The notes beneath the pieces are model-generated. The model was not told the DNA's origin. It did not search any database and saw only the letters and a list, made by a program, of their open reading frames with translations. From Thalassospira xiamenensis M-5 = DSM 17429 (lineage in GTDB: Bacteria > Pseudomonadota > Alphaproteobacteria > Rhodospirillales > Thalassospiraceae): 64,000 bases of DNA. Positions within the stretch are counted from its first letter, which is position 1. Each line of letters opens with the position of its first letter. Positions 52,510-60,741 of the stretch are shown piece after piece. The stretch is taken from positions 291,501-355,500 of the forward strand of contig NZ_CP004388.1 of the NCBI RefSeq assembly GCF_000300235.2, written 5' to 3'. Position numbers and translations under genes: made by a program.

Positions 52510-52533
52510 AAGCCGCCCCGGTCAGGGCGGCTT
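52510..52533. terminator. Hairpin after alkB
   Basis: A perfect 9-bp stem AAGCCGCCC / GGGCGGCTT with a 6-base loop lies 20 bases past the alkB stop. The T-tract (TTTTTT) is on the minus strand, where no gene ends, so it is probably alkB's terminator working weakly or in both directions. Confidence 0.55.
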
Positions 52534-52627
52534 GAAGTCAGCAATTCGAGATTGCCGGGAAAACCGTCAACACCAGGGTGCAAACGGACAAACATATCGG
52601 CTGTTGCGCAATCGGTGCATGCAAGAA

Positions 52628-52697
52628 TGAATCGATTCAATGAATGCAGTGTGGCGGTCCGAAAGGGGTTCTGTCAATATCGGGATGAACCGATTCA
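52628..52697. promoter_or_regulatory. Two LacI-type operators upstream of lacI-like gene
   Basis: TGAATCGATTCA (52628-52639) is a perfect 12-bp palindrome; TGAACCGATTCA (52686-52697) differs in one base. Their centres are 58 bases apart, and the second ends 66 bases before the LacI-family ATG. CG-centred palindromes of this kind are the standard target of LacI-family regulators, so autoregulation, possibly with DNA looping, is likely. Confidence 0.7.
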
Positions 52698-52763
52698 AAA
52701 AAATGTCACGTGATTGCCGGTTAATCCGTAAGCCGGGGTGAATGAAGGGGAGACATCGCAAGC

Positions 52764-53807
52764 ATGGCAGAACGGGTACGTCTTCTGGATGTGGCCAAGG
52801 CGGCCGGGGTATCGCAAGGCACGGCATCGAATGCCTTTGGCAAGCCTGATCTGGTCCGCAAGGAAGTCCGGGAACGCATTCTGGAAGTTGCCAGGGAGCT
52901 TGGCTATCGCGGGCCGCATGTGATGGCGCGGATGCTGCGTACCGGCAAGGCCGGGGCGCTTGGCGTGGTGTTTCCCGATAACCTTGAATATGCGTTCAGT
53001 GATCCGGTGGCGATTGAGCTTCTGCGCGGTGTCGGGCGGGAATGTGCCCGTCAGGCGGTCAATATGATGATCATTTCCGCCGAAAACCCCGAACAGGCGA
53101 TTACCGCGATCAACAATGCGGCGGTTGATGCCTTTCTGGTGCATTGTTATTCCGATGACAATGACATCATTTCCGCCATTCAGCGCCGCAACCAGCCGCT
53201 GGTCTGCATTGATACCGATATTGCCGGGGCGGCGGGCACCGTGGTGCTGGATGATTTTGCCGGGGCGGAAATGGCGGCCCAGCATTTGATTGATTGCGGC
53301 GCACGCAGGTTTGCCATCCTGTCATTACAGGCCAACAAGGCGGAAAATTTCGGCCCGATGAATGCCAAGCGCCGCGGGGCGGTCAGCCACCGTGTGGTGC
53401 GCGAACGGCTTGGCGGATATCACGCGGCCCTTAAAAAGGCGGGGATCGCGATCGAGGATATCGTCCATATCGAATGCGAAAACATGTCATCGCACAGTGC
53501 CGAAATGGTCGAAACCATGTTACGCGACCACCCGAAAATTGACGGCATTCTGGCGATGTCCGATGTGATTGCCATCGGGGCACTTGATGGTGCACGCGCG
53601 AGCGGGCGCAAAATCCCCGATGATATTAAGGTGATTGGCTTTGACGGAATCGCGGAGGGCGAACGCACCGACCCGCCATTATCGAGCATCCGCCAGGATT
53701 CCGTTGAAAAGGGGCGTCTGGCCGCCGAAATGGCGCTTGGCGAAACGCAGGGCGACAACAACCGCGTGCTTGAAACCAGCCTGCTTGTCAGGGGATCGAC
53801 GCGTTAA
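52764..53807 (+). CDS. LacI-family transcriptional regulator
   Basis: A 347-residue regulator. The helix-turn-helix is VRLLDVAKAAGVSQGTASNA, the hinge helix VMARMLRTGKA, and the rest is a periplasmic-binding-like effector domain (ALGVVFPDNLEYAFSDPVA, then CDRFAILSL-type region DCGARRFAILSLQ and DVIAIGALDGARASG). It is likely to bind a sugar or nucleoside. Two palindromes upstream suggest it controls itself. It sits between alkB and tag, and its stop codon overlaps the tag stop by 3 bases (convergent). Its wider regulon is unknown. Confidence 0.92.
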   Translation: MAERVRLLDVAKAAGVSQGTASNAFGKPDLVRKEVRERILEVARELGYRGPHVMARMLRTGKAGALGVVFPDNLEYAFSDPVAIELLRGVGRECARQAVNMMIISAENPEQAITAINNAAVDAFLVHCYSDDNDIISAIQRRNQPLVCIDTDIAGAAGTVVLDDFAGAEMAAQHLIDCGARRFAILSLQANKAENFGPMNAKRRGAVSHRVVRERLGGYHAALKKAGIAIEDIVHIECENMSSHSAEMVETMLRDHPKIDGILAMSDVIAIGALDGARASGRKIPDDIKVIGFDGIAEGERTDPPLSSIRQDSVEKGRLAAEMALGETQGDNNRVLETSLLVRGSTR

Positions 53808-54391
53808 GCCGAAAGTGCCGGGTAGCAGTGGCAATCGGTGGTGTGGTCCATCACAAGGCCGGTGGCCTGCATGAAGGAATAGATGATTGTCGTGCCGACA
53901 AACTTCATGCCGCGTTTTTTGAGGTCCTTGGACAGGGCGTCGCTGAGTTCCGTCGATACGGGCACGTCGGACATGGCTTTCCAGTGGTTGATGATGGGTT
54001 TGCCGCCGATGAAATCCCAGATATAGGCATCGAAGCTGCCAAATTCCTTCTGGATTTCGATGAAGGCCTTGGCGTTCAGGATGCTTGCCGCGACCTTGGC
54101 CCGGTTGCGGATGATGCCGGGATCGGCCAGAAGTGTTTGTTGTTTGGCCTCGTCATATTTCGCGATCTTATGGACATCAAAATTGTCATAGGCCGCGCGA
54201 TAGGTATCGCGCCGCGCAAGGATCGTCAGCCAGCTTAAACCGGCCTGCGCGCCTTCGAGGATCAGCATTTCGAAAAAATGCCGGTCATCATGAACCGGAA
54301 CGCCCCATTCCTGATCGTGGTAATCGACGTAAAACGGCTTGTCGAGATGGGTTTCGGCCCATTTGCAACGGGGGAGCGTGTTTGCCGACAT
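53804..54391 (-). CDS. tag: DNA-3-methyladenine glycosylase I
   Basis: Base-excision enzyme that removes 3-methyladenine, 195 residues from ATG 54391 (MSANTLPRCKWAETH). The longer frame to 54568 adds 59 residues of no family character. Diagnostic features are the zinc ligands in LPRCKWAE and the C-terminal DHTTDCHCYP, EWGVPVHDDRHFFEMLILE, GAQAGLSWLTILARRD and the HhH-like region GIIRNRAKVAASILNAKAF. TCCTGACA repeats lie 78-98 bases upstream. It shares neighbours with alkB, another alkylation repair gene. Confidence 0.95.
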   Translation of the reverse strand: MSANTLPRCKWAETHLDKPFYVDYHDQEWGVPVHDDRHFFEMLILEGAQAGLSWLTILARRDTYRAAYDNFDVHKIAKYDEAKQQTLLADPGIIRNRAKVAASILNAKAFIEIQKEFGSFDAYIWDFIGGKPIINHWKAMSDVPVSTELSDALSKDLKKRGMKFVGTTIIYSFMQATGLVMDHTTDCHCYPALSA

Positions 54392-54468
54392 GGTCGATCC
54401 TTCTTTGTCATTTGATGGCGGGGCATTGTTGGATGGGATCGGCGGGCCTTGCAAGCCTGATGACTTTA

Positions 54469-54500
54469 TCCTGACATTTCTCCTGACAGAAATTGTCGGG
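54469..54500. promoter_or_regulatory. TCCTGACA repeat block upstream of tag
   Basis: TCCTGACA occurs at 54469 and again at 54481, and a TGTCGGGG half-site follows at 54494, giving TCCTGACA-N5-TGTC. The same motif in a perfect inverted form precedes the ycaQ-like gene. Confidence 0.4.
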
Positions 54501-54717
54501 GCGGGGATGTTCTCGAACCATTTTGGCGAAAAGGTCGTGCCAAAATCGCGCAATGTCTGGTGAAGCATGTCACATCATGTGGAAAACTTGATGAAAGCAT
54601 CGGAAAATAGGTGCTCTGTGCTTGCGCCCGGAGCCAAGGCCGACTAGGTTTTGCAGCGTGTTAACACAATTCCGATCAGATCGGCCCGATCTGGACCGAC
54701 TGCTACAAGGAGCGGCG

Positions 54718-55014
54718 ATGCTGGCGATTTTTTGGCTTATTGACACCGTTATCGGTATCTACATTTTCATGCTGATTGCGTCGGCAATCCTGTCATGGCT
54801 TGTGGCATTTGACGTGATCAATTCCAGCAACCGGTTCGTTTATATGGTTGGCGATTTCCTCTATCGGATTACCGAACCGGCATTACGACCGATCCGCCGG
54901 ATCATTCCGAATCTGGGCGGCATTGATATTTCGCCGATCATCCTGATCCTGATCCTGCAGTTTGCCAATATGCTGATCCAGACAGACGTGCGCGCGGCGT
55001 TGCTGGGTTACTAA
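54718..55014 (+). CDS. yggT: YggT family membrane protein
   Basis: A 98-residue inner-membrane protein, from ATG 54718 with AAGGAG 6-11 bases upstream. It has two hydrophobic segments ([23 protein letters not shown] in two halves and [16 protein letters not shown]) around the family core [16 protein letters not shown] and GGIDISP. YggT is linked to K+ or osmotic functions and to cell-division proteins in some bacteria, but its job is not defined. It is the first gene of yggT-DUF167-folD. Confidence 0.92.
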   Translation: MLAIFWLIDTVIGIYIFMLIASAILSWLVAFDVINSSNRFVYMVGDFLYRITEPALRPIRRIIPNLGGIDISPIILILILQFANMLIQTDVRAALLGY

Positions 55015-55022
55015 GCCCGCAG

Positions 55023-55355
55023 ATGGGTAAACCGTTCTGCGAGAAGCTTTCGGATGGTACCGGCATCAAGGTGTTTTTGCGACTGACGCCAAAGGCTTCG
55101 CGAAATGCGATTGCCGGGGTGGGCGTTGATGGCAACGGGCAGCAGCAGGTCAGGACGACGGTTACGGCGGTGCCTGAAAATGGCAAGGCGAATACAGCCC
55201 TGATAAAGCTTTTGGCAAAAACGGCCAAATGGCCTAAATCGTCAGTCGAAATTGTTGCCGGACATACGGACCGCAACAAGGTGCTGGAAATTTCAGGCGA
55301 TCCGGACGCACTGATTGCGCAACTTCTTGAATTGACGGGCGGACAAGACATATGA
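55023..55355 (+). CDS. yggU: DUF167 (YggU) family protein
   Basis: A 110-residue soluble protein. The family pattern is visible as [38 protein letters not shown] and [19 protein letters not shown]. The fold is known from structural genomics but the function is not. It lies between yggT (8 bases) and folD (ATGA overlap), a common alphaproteobacterial trio. Confidence 0.92.
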   Translation: MGKPFCEKLSDGTGIKVFLRLTPKASRNAIAGVGVDGNGQQQVRTTVTAVPENGKANTALIKLLAKTAKWPKSSVEIVAGHTDRNKVLEISGDPDALIAQLLELTGGQDI

Positions 55356-56248
55356 GCGACGCAAAAATCATCGACGGCAAAGCATTCGCAGCCAAATTGC
55401 GCGGCGACATCGCAGCAGAAGTGGCCAAGATCAAAGATGCGCACGGCATCACGCCGGGTCTTGCAGTTATTCTGGTCGGTGAAGACCCGGCAAGCCAGGT
55501 CTATGTCCGTAACAAGGGCAAGCAGACCCTTGAATGCGGCATGAACTCGTATGAGCACAAGCTTTCCGCCGATACGTCGCAGGAAGATCTTCTGGCGCTG
55601 ATCGCCAAGCTGAATGCTGATCCGAATGTGCATGGCATTCTGTGCCAGTTGCCGGTGCCCAACCATATCGACGATCAGGCGATCCTTGCGGCCATCGATC
55701 CGGCCAAGGATGTTGACGGCTTCCATGTCGTCAATGCCGGTGCGCTGGCAACCGGGGGCGAGGGATTTGCGCCCTGTACGCCTTATGGTTGCCTGATGCT
55801 GCTTAAGGACACGCTTGGTGATCTTTCGGGGATGCGGGCGGTGGTTGTTGGCCGGTCCAACATTGTGGGCAAGCCGATGGCGCAGTTGCTTCTGAAAGAA
55901 AGCTGCACGGTGACCATCGCGCATTCGCGCACCCGCGATTTGCCTGAAGAAGTCCGCCGTGCCGACATCGTCGTTGCCGCCGTGGGCCGCCCGAACATGA
56001 TCAAGGGCGACTGGATCGCGCCCGGTGCCACCGTGATTGATGTCGGCATCAACCGCGTCGAAGGGGCCGAGGGCAAGATGAAGCTGGTTGGCGATGTCGA
56101 ATTTGAAACCGCATCCAAAGTCGCCGGGGCGATCACCCCGGTCCCGGGTGGTGTCGGCCCGATGACGATTGCGTGTTTGCTCAACAACACCCTGATTTCG
56201 GCGTGTCGTGCCAACGGCCTTGCGGTGCCGAACCTTGGCTTTGAGTAA
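55352..56248 (+). CDS. folD: Bifunctional methylenetetrahydrofolate dehydrogenase/cyclohydrolase
   Basis: Interconverts 5,10-methylene- and 10-formyl-tetrahydrofolate, 298 residues. The cyclohydrolase/dehydrogenase lysine region is [28 protein letters not shown] and [14 protein letters not shown] are conserved, as is the NADP site [18 protein letters not shown] and [19 protein letters not shown]. It overlaps the DUF167 gene by 4 bases. It is the last gene of its operon; the AT-rich DUF3800 gene follows on the other strand. Confidence 0.97.
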   Translation: MSDAKIIDGKAFAAKLRGDIAAEVAKIKDAHGITPGLAVILVGEDPASQVYVRNKGKQTLECGMNSYEHKLSADTSQEDLLALIAKLNADPNVHGILCQLPVPNHIDDQAILAAIDPAKDVDGFHVVNAGALATGGEGFAPCTPYGCLMLLKDTLGDLSGMRAVVVGRSNIVGKPMAQLLLKESCTVTIAHSRTRDLPEEVRRADIVVAAVGRPNMIKGDWIAPGATVIDVGINRVEGAEGKMKLVGDVEFETASKVAGAITPVPGGVGPMTIACLLNNTLISACRANGLAVPNLGFE

Positions 56249-56377
56249 GAATAACGGTTTGTGCTTATCGTTAGAAAATCGTTGATTTTAACTATCAGAT
56301 GAAGTACATTATCTAAGAGCCCTGCTTTCGGCGAACCCTTTAGTTCCACTAGAGGAATTATTAGTTGATCGTGGGGC

Positions 56378-57229
56378 TCATTTTCCCCCTCTCTTAGTCC
56401 TTGTACGGTCAACCTCATGGTCACTGGGAATGAAAAGCCAGTGCCGATAAGATTGATGCCATCTGTCAGTTTCTCCGTTAGGGGTTCCTGTTGATATTCC
56501 GATATTGAATCCGGGGTAAATTCCCCGAATTCTGCGTGAGATGCATTTAAATACTCGCTCCTTGGACCTCGTGCGTTTCCCGCGTACTCTTTGACCCTGC
56601 GGAACTACTTTATGCATGTCATTTAGTCGAAATTGCATAGATCCCAAAATCAAGTCCAGCCCTTGCATTATGACATGCTCGTGAGATTTTACATCTGTAA
56701 TGTCTTCTCTTAGAATCATTACATTGGCACGTTTGAATACTGGAAAATGGCATAGTGTATGTAAGTAGTCCTTGAAGTCAGAAAACTTCTGAGCTGTGTC
56801 AGGTATGTCGTCTAAATAAATTCGCACATTAACGTCATCTAATGCCTCTGGGTTGCAGTACCTTAGGCCAAATGAATGTTTTATTAGCTGATAATATAGA
56901 AGAAAATATTGATTGTCGATCTGATGCTCGGTAAGTCCTTTTGGGTTGTACATGTTTTGGGTGAACATGATTCTAATCTTTATAAGGTCTTTCTCTATCA
57001 AGTCGAAAAATCTGTTAATAAAATTAATATATTTCTCTTCATAGTTCTCTGTGATTTTAGTCCATTTAAGTTCGCCGAATAGGTTGTTTCGTTCCTTTTC
57101 CTCGTTGAGAATTTCATTTACAGCATCTCGTCTTTTTTCCTCTAAAAGAGCTCCACCGTAGAAGTGAGAATAGTATCGCCCTTTCTCGGCTGACTCATCA
57201 CAATATATTACATAACTCTGTCGCGGCAT
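56378..57229 (-). CDS. DUF3800 domain protein, probably acquired
   Basis: A 283-residue protein beginning YVIYCDESAEKGRYY, the DUF3800 hallmark, with further acidic residues at VRIYLDDIP, ILREDITD and GLDLILGSMQ. The pattern is compatible with an RNase H-like fold, which is how I recall the family being classified, but the molecular function is not established. The gene is strikingly AT-rich, unlike every neighbour, and uses TTT, AAT and ATA codons freely. It stands alone between folD and a transporter gene without visible transposase or repeats. DUF3800 genes are frequent cargo of mobile islands. The C-terminus (DRTRTKRGGK) is basic. Confidence 0.85.
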   Translation of the reverse strand: MPRQSYVIYCDESAEKGRYYSHFYGGALLEEKRRDAVNEILNEEKERNNLFGELKWTKITENYEEKYINFINRFFDLIEKDLIKIRIMFTQNMYNPKGLTEHQIDNQYFLLYYQLIKHSFGLRYCNPEALDDVNVRIYLDDIPDTAQKFSDFKDYLHTLCHFPVFKRANVMILREDITDVKSHEHVIMQGLDLILGSMQFRLNDMHKVVPQGQRVRGKRTRSKERVFKCISRRIRGIYPGFNIGISTGTPNGETDRWHQSYRHWLFIPSDHEVDRTRTKRGGK

Positions 57230-57306
57230 TCGGCAATCTCTCTAAAACCCAAGAGTAAACTCTACTATAACGGGAATTGGATGCTGTAGCATGGTTTTAT
57301 TTTTCG

Positions 57307-59244
57307 TTACAACGGCCAAACCCACAACAACATTGGCACCCCAACCGCCACCACGATGATTTCAATCGGCAGGCCGAGCCGCCAGTAATCACCAAAGCGG
57401 AAGCCGCCAGGGCCGAGGATGAGCGTGTTGTTCTGATGGCCAATCGGGGTCAGGAAGGCGCAGGATGCGCCGATGGCGACCGCCATCAGGAAGGCGTCGG
57501 GATTGGCGTCGAGTTGCGCGGCACTGCCAATTGCAATCGGGCACATGACGGCCGCCGTGGCGGCATTGTTCATGAAATCCGAGAGCGTCATGGTGATGAT
57601 CAGGATCAGGCCAAGGGCGATGATGGCATTCCCCTGTGCGACCCAGTTTAACAGGAAGCGGGCAATCAGATCGGCCGTGCCGGTGGTTTCCATGGCATTT
57701 GCCACCGGGATCAGGGCGGCAAGCAGGACAATCACCGGCCAGTCCACCGCGTCATAGACATTGCGCGGTGCGACCACGCGCGTCACCATGGCGATCAGAA
57801 CCCCGATGGCAAAGGCAACGGCAGCGGGCATGACGCCAAAGGCGGCGGCACCGATGGCCGCGGCCATGATGCCCGTGGCCTTTAGCGCCTGTGCATTGTC
57901 GGGGATGCGAAGCGCGCGTTGCGCCAGCGGCACACAGCCAAGGCGCGATGCAAAATCATGAATGGCTTCGGGCGGACCTTGCATCAAAAGCACGTCGCCG
58001 GCCTTCATTGACATGGTACGCAACCGCGCCATCGAGCGTTGCCCCTGCCGCGACACCGCCAAAAGGTTTACGCCATACCGGGTGCGCAGATGGATATCGG
58101 TGGCGGACCGGCCGATAAAGCCGGAGTTCGGCAAAATCGCCAGTTCCATAAGCGCAATGTCATCGGACTGGATCGCGCCGCGGCGGCCATCATCGGACTT
58201 TTGCGTATCGGTTTCGGGCGTGTCGGCTTTCTTTTCGGCCTTTGCTGATTTGGTGGCAATTGTCTTTGTATTTTTGGCTTCCGGGGCTTCCGGTGCATCC
58301 GTATCGTCTTTATCTTCCGGTTGTTCCGCCGCCTTTGCCTGTGCCTCCAGATCGCGTAATTCTTCCTCAAGCTTCAAATCAAGGGCGGACAGGGCAATGG
58401 CCAGTGCTTCGGGGTCGGCTTCGATGATCAGGATGTCGTTTTCATAAAGTTCGCGAAACGGATTGGGGGCGGGAATGCGTTTTTCGTTGCGGATCAGGCC
58501 AATGACCTGCGCGTCGCCTTTTTCAAGTTCGCGGTTTACATCGCGTAGCATCATGCCAATCGCCTTGCTGCCCGCGGCAATGCGTGCCTCGGTCAGGTAG
58601 GAGCCGGTTTCAAAGCCCTCCGCCCCGGCGCGTTCGCGGGTGGGGACAAGCCAGCGGCCAAACACCATGACGAAAATCAGACCGGCGGCGGCAACAACAA
58701 TCCCGACCGGGGTATAATCAAACATGGTAAAGCCGCCGTCGCCGGCCTCGGCCCGGAAACCGGCGACAATCAGGTTGGGCGGGGTACCGATCAGGGTGGT
58801 CATGCCGCCGAGGATCGACCCGAAGGCCAGCGGCATCAGGATTTTACCCGGTGGCAGGTTCTGTTTGGCGGCGATTTGCAGGGCGACGGGCATCAAAAGG
58901 GCCAGCGCGCCGACATTGTTCATGAAGGCCGACAGGATCGCGGCCAGCAGGCTGAGTGCGGCCATGGTCACGACCGGACCGGCCGATTGCGGCAATACGG
59001 TCCGGGTCAGGTTATCGACCGCGCCCGATTGCTGGAGTGCCGATGACAGGATCAGGATACAGGCAACGGTGATCACCGCCGGGTGGCCGAAGCCCTGAAA
59101 CGCATTATCGATTGGCACCAGACCGACCACCACACAGCACAGCAGCGACCCCATCGCGACCATGTCATGACGCCAGCGGCCCCACAGGAACATGACGACG
59201 GTTCCGACAAGAATGGCAAGGATCAGGATTTGTTTGAGTTCCAT
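57307..59244 (-). CDS. SLC13-family permease with RCK_C (TrkA-C) domains
   Basis: A 645-residue divalent anion:sodium symporter-like protein (CitT/SLC13 superfamily). Two membrane halves are marked by NNVGALALLMPV and GTPPNLIV, and by DFMNNAATAAVM and TPIGHQNNTLILGPGG. Between them are two RCK_C cytoplasmic domains (about 212-290 and 360-440). The linker (about 291-360) is a charged low-complexity stretch of Lys, Glu, Asp, Ala and Thr. The RCK_C domains usually sense a ligand. The substrate could be sulfate, a dicarboxylate or another anion. It is divergent from the ycaQ-like gene. Confidence 0.9.
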   Translation of the reverse strand: MELKQILILAILVGTVVMFLWGRWRHDMVAMGSLLCCVVVGLVPIDNAFQGFGHPAVITVACILILSSALQQSGAVDNLTRTVLPQSAGPVVTMAALSLLAAILSAFMNNVGALALLMPVALQIAAKQNLPPGKILMPLAFGSILGGMTTLIGTPPNLIVAGFRAEAGDGGFTMFDYTPVGIVVAAAGLIFVMVFGRWLVPTRERAGAEGFETGSYLTEARIAAGSKAIGMMLRDVNRELEKGDAQVIGLIRNEKRIPAPNPFRELYENDILIIEADPEALAIALSALDLKLEEELRDLEAQAKAAEQPEDKDDTDAPEAPEAKNTKTIATKSAKAEKKADTPETDTQKSDDGRRGAIQSDDIALMELAILPNSGFIGRSATDIHLRTRYGVNLLAVSRQGQRSMARLRTMSMKAGDVLLMQGPPEAIHDFASRLGCVPLAQRALRIPDNAQALKATGIMAAAIGAAAFGVMPAAVAFAIGVLIAMVTRVVAPRNVYDAVDWPVIVLLAALIPVANAMETTGTADLIARFLLNWVAQGNAIIALGLILIITMTLSDFMNNAATAAVMCPIAIGSAAQLDANPDAFLMAVAIGASCAFLTPIGHQNNTLILGPGGFRFGDYWRLGLPIEIIVVAVGVPMLLWVWPL

Positions 59245-59340
59245 GGATGCCTGTCTGGTTGCGTTATCGGGTTGAGAACATGGTCAGCACGGACTGACCG
59301 GGAGCGAAGAACGATCCAACTCACTGAAATGTTCCTGCAA

Positions 59341-59364
59341 CCTCCTGACATAATTGTCAGGAGG
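59341..59364. promoter_or_regulatory. Perfect inverted repeat before ycaQ-like gene
   Basis: CCTCCTGACA and TGTCAGGAGG are perfect 10-bp arms around TAAT, 49 bases before ATG 59413 and 97 bases before the divergent permease start. It shares TCCTGACA-N4/5-TGTC with the block upstream of tag. Confidence 0.55.
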
Positions 59365-59412
59365 GTATGATACCATCACACTGTTTTTATTTGCGATTTT
59401 TCAAAGGCCACC

Positions 59413-60636
59413 ATGATTAACGACAAAGCCGCGATTTCCGTATCCGCCCGGCAGGCGCGCAATCTGGCTCTTGCCGCACAGGGGTTTGATCAGGACGAAA
59501 GCCGCCCGGTGACGAAGCGCCGGATCATGAAAGCCATCCGCCAGACCGGCATGTTACAGGTCGACAGTGTCAATGTTCTGACGCGTGCGCATTACATGCC
59601 GGTCTTTTCGCGGCTTGGCGTTTATGACCCGGCGGACCTTGATCAACTGAGCTGGGGCAACTCCCGGCAGCGGCGATTGTTTGAATATTGGGGCCACGAG
59701 GCATCGATGATCCCGGTTGAGGATTACGGGCTTTATCGATGGCGCATGGCGGATGCCGCCGAGGGCAAAGGCACCTGGGGGCAGATCGCCAAAATGATCC
59801 GTGATCATCCTGAATTTGTGCGCAGCATTCTGGACCGGATCGAAAAGGAAGGGGCACTTGCCGCCAGTGATCTGGAACAGGAAGGCGCATCAAGTTCGAA
59901 ATGGTGGGGATGGTCGAAAACCAAAACCGCGATGGAATTCCTGTTCTGGAGCGGGCAGGTGATGGCGCGCAAACGGCGCACCAGTTTCGAGCGGGTTTAT
60001 GACCTGCCCGAACGGATCATCGGCCCGGAGGCGCTTGAACCGCCAATGCCACGTGCCGAGGCCCAGCGTGCCCTGATCCGCAACGGGATTGCCGCGATGG
60101 GGATCGCGACGGAGGCCGACCTTCGGAAGTATTTCCGCCTGCCGACCGACGATGCCAAGGCGCGCGTTGCCGAAATGGTCGAGGACGGTACGTTGTTGCA
60201 GGCGAATGTCGAGGGCTGGAAACAGCCGGGATATTTGTGCCCGCATGTCAACCCGCGGTGCCGTGCCAAACCGACCGCCTTGATGGTACCGTTTGATCCG
60301 ATCATGTGGGAACGCGACCGGGTGGAACGGATTTTCGGTTTCAATTACCGGATCGAAATCTATGTTCCGGCGGAAAAACGGCAATATGGCTATTACGTTC
60401 TGCCGTTCATGCAGAACGGCGAATTTGTTGCCCGTGTTGATTTGAAGGCAGATCGGCAGGAAGGGGTTCTTCGGGTGCAGAGCGCACATCTGGAAGACGG
60501 GTGTGATGCGGTAACTGTTGCGGGCGATCTGATGATGCATCTGTCACGTCTGGCGCGGTTTCTGGGGCTTTCGGGTGTTGTCGTTGTCCCGTACAATCCG
60601 TTTTCGGTGTATCTTGGCCGACAAAATCAAGGCTGA
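59413..60636 (+). CDS. YcaQ/AlkX-like winged-helix DNA glycosylase
   Basis: A 407-residue member of the HTH_42 (AlkZ/YcaQ) superfamily. The catalytic QxD pattern of the AlkX/YcaQ branch is visible as GMLQVDSVNVLTRAHY, close to the N-terminus, where AlkZ has QxQ. Conserved aromatic regions WWGWSKTKTAMEFLFWSGQV and FDPIMWERDRVERIFGFNY follow, and a C-terminal domain. In E. coli YcaQ unhooks DNA cross-links. The start ATG 59413 is preceded by a perfect inverted repeat. It is a third alkylation or cross-link repair gene close to alkB and tag. Confidence 0.9.
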   Translation: MINDKAAISVSARQARNLALAAQGFDQDESRPVTKRRIMKAIRQTGMLQVDSVNVLTRAHYMPVFSRLGVYDPADLDQLSWGNSRQRRLFEYWGHEASMIPVEDYGLYRWRMADAAEGKGTWGQIAKMIRDHPEFVRSILDRIEKEGALAASDLEQEGASSSKWWGWSKTKTAMEFLFWSGQVMARKRRTSFERVYDLPERIIGPEALEPPMPRAEAQRALIRNGIAAMGIATEADLRKYFRLPTDDAKARVAEMVEDGTLLQANVEGWKQPGYLCPHVNPRCRAKPTALMVPFDPIMWERDRVERIFGFNYRIEIYVPAEKRQYGYYVLPFMQNGEFVARVDLKADRQEGVLRVQSAHLEDGCDAVTVAGDLMMHLSRLARFLGLSGVVVVPYNPFSVYLGRQNQG

Positions 60637-60642
60637 AAAGGT

Positions 60643-60677
60643 GAACGGGGCGAAGGTCCCACAACCACGCCCCGTTC
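60643..60677. terminator. Hairpin between ycaQ-like gene and SDR gene
   Basis: A perfect 10-bp stem GAACGGGGCG / CGCCCCGTTC with a 15-base loop lies after the ycaQ-like stop. The minus strand then reads ACCTTTTC, so it may serve convergent transcripts in both directions. A second weak stem (GTCCTGA / TCAGGAC) lies nearer the SDR gene. Confidence 0.5.
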
Positions 60678-60741
60678 TACCATAGTCCTGACCTGATCGC
60701 AGAAGCTTCAGGACAATGCGATCAACAGTTTTACCTGTGCC

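Noticed and set aside
52567..52827. 86-codon minus-strand frame upstream of the LacI gene
   Set aside because: It overlaps the operators and the LacI start, and has no family features.
54392..54568. 59-residue N-terminal extension of tag
   Set aside because: It exceeds family length, has no conserved residues, and covers the TCCTGACA motif block.
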